This document shows, piece after piece, positions 23,448-25,396 of a stretch of DNA of 25,396 nucleotides. Numbering within the stretch: the first letter of the stretch is position 1; each line of letters opens with the position of its first letter. Source of the DNA: Roseivirga sp. UBA7431. Lineage in GTDB: Bacteria; Bacteroidota; Bacteroidia; Cytophagales; Cyclobacteriaceae. The notes under the pieces are model-generated. The model did not search any database. It was not told where the DNA came from and saw only the letters and a program-made list of their open reading frames with translations. Position numbers and translations under genes: made by a program. Location of the stretch: NCBI GenBank assembly GCA_002477595.1, contig DLQN01000046.1, positions 41,433 to 66,828 of the forward strand, given 5' to 3'.

Positions 23448-23828
23448 ATGCTCGAATTAGGGTTCAAATTTCTTAGGTTTTGTCTTGTTGGCCTATCGGG
23501 TATGTCCATAGATTATGGCATTACCTTTTTGGGCAAGGAAAAGTTAAAAGTCAATAAATACGTGGCTAATGGCGTGGGCTTTCTTTGTGCCGCTACTTCA
23601 AATTTCTTTTTCAACAAATTCTGGACGTTCAATGACCCGAACCCTGATGAACTAATGCAGTATTCAAAGTATTTGGGCTTCGCTTTGATAGGCTTGGCCA
23701 TCAACACTTTGATTATTTACTTATTGATCAATAAAAAAGACATGAATTTCTATTGGGCTAAGTTAATCGCCATAGCTGTAGTCGTCCTTTGGAATTTCAT
23801 CGCCAACTATAATTTCACCTTCATTTAA
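23448..23828 (+). CDS. GtrA family membrane protein
   Basis: Product of 126 aa with four membrane helices (about 7-26, 37-58, 70-92, 101-122). GtrA features are FLRFCLVGLSGMSIDYGITF at the start, the central NFFFNKFWTFND and the C-terminal WNFIANYNFTF. Family members are proposed to flip undecaprenyl-phosphate-linked sugars across the inner membrane for later transfer by GT-C enzymes. The head-to-head GT39 gene therefore fits as its partner. The outer-membrane protein gene starts 5 bp downstream. Confidence 0.9.
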   Translation: MLELGFKFLRFCLVGLSGMSIDYGITFLGKEKLKVNKYVANGVGFLCAATSNFFFNKFWTFNDPNPDELMQYSKYLGFALIGLAINTLIIYLLINKKDMNFYWAKLIAIAVVVLWNFIANYNFTFI

Positions 23829-23833
23829 CACAC

Positions 23834-24418
23834 ATGAAGTTATTATTGTCGATTCTACTCATGGCTGTTTTCACAACGCTATCCATGGGCCAAGACGTCC
23901 ATAAAAGAGGCATAGAATCGCTAGGCATCGAAGTACAGCTTTATCCAGCTGGTACCATTGCAAACCTCAAAGCAGCCTGGGCAGTATCGACTAAATCGAT
24001 GCTCATTGGAAAGGTTGGTTATAACATGGCAATGAGACAAGATTTCGGTAAACATGACAGTGAAGAAGGTGGCGGACTTGGCTTCACTGCGGCATACAAA
24101 CGGTATTTAAAAACTGGTTTTTTAGGCTGGTTTGTAGAAGCCCGAGCTGGCATGTGGCTCCTGGATATTGACTGGGTGGACAACTCCCCTTCCCGATCCG
24201 GTAACACCAACATTACGGTGTTCCAACCCACTGCGGGAATTGGTTATGACTTCAAACTAAATGAGCATCTCAAACTAGGACTGATTGCGGCCTTCGGCTA
24301 TGAAGTGAACCTAGCTACCAAAGGCGAACCCGTTGGTGAAGGCGGTATCTCGTTGATAGGAATTTCATTCTCCCATATGCTTGGATCAGGGCGGTCTTCC
24401 AAGACAGTTACCCGGTAG
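23834..24418 (+). CDS. Small outer-membrane beta-barrel protein
   Basis: Product of 194 aa with a signal peptide (cleavage likely after SMG, residues 17-19) and about eight amphipathic strands, such as GIEVQLYPAG, SMLIGKVGYNMAM, GLGFTAAYKRYL, WFVEARAGMWLL, ITVFQPTAGIGYDFKL, LKLGLIAAFGYEVNL and ISLIGISFSHML. This is the pattern of an OmpA-N/OmpX-like eight-stranded barrel. No enzymatic motif is seen. It is 5 bp behind gtrA and probably co-transcribed with it; whether it belongs to the glycosylation pathway is unknown. Confidence 0.72.
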   Translation: MKLLLSILLMAVFTTLSMGQDVHKRGIESLGIEVQLYPAGTIANLKAAWAVSTKSMLIGKVGYNMAMRQDFGKHDSEEGGGLGFTAAYKRYLKTGFLGWFVEARAGMWLLDIDWVDNSPSRSGNTNITVFQPTAGIGYDFKLNEHLKLGLIAAFGYEVNLATKGEPVGEGGISLIGISFSHMLGSGRSSKTVTR

Positions 24419-24506
24419 ACAACTATACTGATTTCCTTCAAAAAATATCATTTCTGAATTTTCTTGGAAGGATATCTCATTTGAAGAACTATTAAAAAGA
24501 GCCAAC

Positions 24507-24520
24507 GTTACTAGAGTAAC
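24507..24520. promoter_or_regulatory. Inverted repeat in the peroxiredoxin leader
   Basis: GTTACT-AG-AGTAAC, a perfect 6+6 inverted repeat 24 bp upstream of the peroxiredoxin ATG. It could be an operator or a small mRNA hairpin. The surrounding 126-bp spacer 24419-24544 has no full promoter match. Confidence 0.35.
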
Positions 24521-24544
24521 ACATTAACCCTAAATCAAAAAAAG

Positions 24545-25180
24545 ATGACAATACGACTAGGAGATATAGCTCCCGACTTCACAGCGGAGACTACTGAGGG
24601 CACAATCAATTTTCATGAATGGCTAGGGGATGGCTGGGGTATGCTATTTTCTCACCCAGCAGATTACACACCAGTTTGTACAACTGAACTAGGTAGAACG
24701 GCACAATTAAAAGATCGTTTTGCTGAAAAAAACGTTAAGGTACTTGCAGTGTCAGTTGACGGATTGGCATCTCATAAAGACTGGATCAAAGACATTAACG
24801 AAACTCAAAATACTACTGTCAACTTCCCAATTATTGCAGATGAAGACAGAAACGTTGCGACACTTTATGATATGATTCACCCCAATGCGGACAATACATT
24901 AACTGTACGTTCTGTGTTTATCATTGGACCTGATAAAAAAGTGAAATTGACACTCACTTATCCTGCTTCGACTGGGAGAAATTTTGACGAACTACTTCGC
25001 GTGATCGATTCACTACAACTTACTGCCAACTACAGCGTAGCTACGCCTGCTGACTGGAAAGATGGTGAAGACGTAGTCGTTTCTCCGTCAATTGCGACCG
25101 AAGATATTCCTGAGAAATTTCCAAAAGGACATAAGGTAATTAAGCCTTATTTGAGAACGACTCCTCAACCTAACAAATAA
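24545..25180 (+). CDS. 1-Cys peroxiredoxin (Prx6 type)
   Basis: Product of 211 aa, the usual size for Prx6-type enzymes. It reduces hydrogen peroxide and organic hydroperoxides in the cytoplasm. The start IRLGDIAPDFTAETTEG, the catalytic FSHPADYTPVCTTELG with peroxidatic C45, the SVDGLASHKDWIKDI segment, the resolving-site arginine region TLTVRSVFIIGPDKKV and the long C-terminal domain ending KVIKPYLRTTPQPNK are all family-typical. No second cysteine is seen, so it needs an external thiol reductant. It is a single-gene transcript closed by a strong terminator. Confidence 0.93.
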   Translation: MTIRLGDIAPDFTAETTEGTINFHEWLGDGWGMLFSHPADYTPVCTTELGRTAQLKDRFAEKNVKVLAVSVDGLASHKDWIKDINETQNTTVNFPIIADEDRNVATLYDMIHPNADNTLTVRSVFIIGPDKKVKLTLTYPASTGRNFDELLRVIDSLQLTANYSVATPADWKDGEDVVVSPSIATEDIPEKFPKGHKVIKPYLRTTPQPNK

Positions 25181-25184
25181 CCAA

Positions 25185-25220
25185 AAGCCACGCTGAATAA
25201 ATTCAGCGTGGCTTTTTTCT
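25185..25220. terminator. Strong bidirectional rho-independent terminator
   Basis: Arms AAGCCACGCTGAAT (25185-25198) and its exact complement (25201-25214) with a 2-base loop, followed by a T run (25213-25218). On the minus strand the hairpin is followed by TTTT, so it also serves the leftward DUF4197 gene. Confidence 0.9.
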
Positions 25221-25237
25221 CTTCAAGCTCCTAAAGT

Positions 25238-25396
25238 TTATTTAAAAACCTTCGCAAGAAGTGCTGAAGTCCGTGCTGCAGGGTTCTGGCGAATATTCAA
25301 CTCTTCCTGTGCAATCATCACAAATAAGCCATCAATAGCCTTCTGTGTTACATAAGCAGTTAAGTCTGTTTCGACTTTCTTCACAAATGGAATCTT
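25238..25396 (-). CDS. DUF4197 domain protein, C-terminal part (cut by window edge)
   Basis: The last 52 codons of a minus-strand gene, ending with TAA at 25238-25240. The translation contains [20 protein letters not shown] and [17 protein letters not shown], which match the conserved C-terminus of DUF4197 proteins, envelope-associated proteins of unknown function. The N-terminus and any signal peptide lie outside the window. Confidence 0.75.
   Translation of the reverse strand, partial: KIPFVKKVETDLTAYVTQKAIDGLFVMIAQEELNIRQNPAARTSALLAKVFK

Noticed and set aside
1..25396. CRISPR arrays, insertion sequences, tRNA or rRNA genes
   Set aside because: Intergenic spaces are all under 300 bp, and none shows spaced identical repeats, transposase remains or a cloverleaf.

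Overview
The window looks like the chromosome of a marine-type Bacteroidota, most likely a Cytophagales member of the Roseivirga/Fulvivirga sort. The evidence is a roughly 40% G+C sequence, genes with almost no Shine-Dalgarno sites, -7 boxes of the form TAnnTTTG, and protein types typical of the phylum (DUF5723, GtrA/GT39, large FtsX-type ABC permeases, an Arc-type ribbon-helix-helix protein beside an SPFH protein). The genus is a guess. No rRNA, tRNA, CRISPR array, insertion sequence or prophage is visible. The two edge genes are cut by the window.

Left part (1-9444). A truncated alpha-oxoamine-synthase-like PLP enzyme (minus) diverges from a compact plus-strand run of biotin carboxylase, a DUF1015 protein and a Maf pyrophosphatase, the last two overlapping. 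A bidirectional terminator follows. A minus-strand operon then reads sdaAB, a TolC-like channel and an HlyD/MacA-like adaptor: an exporter with no inner-membrane pump beside it. A PabC-like class IV aminotransferase (plus) runs tail-to-tail, with a 23-bp overlap, into thyA (minus).

Middle (9474-19965). An MMPL/RND exporter (plus) overlaps, tail-to-tail, the last gene of a minus-strand run: endonuclease/exonuclease/phosphatase, PspC-domain protein, putative lipoprotein, DUF5723 outer-membrane protein. Next come a MacB/FtsX-type ABC permease without an ATPase and a D-serine dehydratase/D-threonine aldolase-like PLP enzyme. Upstream of the ABC permease lies a pair of 9-bp direct repeats 12 bp apart, the geometry bound by LytTR regulators.

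Right part (20041-25396). The most interesting locus is a four-gene plus-strand operon with 1-3 bp gaps: an SPFH protein, a 48-aa DUF4177-like microprotein, a ribbon-helix-helix regulator and an SdpI-family membrane protein. Tandem ~11-bp repeats sit over its predicted promoter. It converges on a GT39 glycosyltransferase through one shared CTAG that serves as stop codon on both strands. The GT39 gene diverges from gtrA, suggesting one lipid-linked sugar pathway; a small beta-barrel protein follows gtrA. The window ends with a 1-Cys peroxiredoxin, a strong bidirectional terminator and the C-terminus of a DUF4197 protein.

All calls come from reading motifs and translations by eye; no database search was run.
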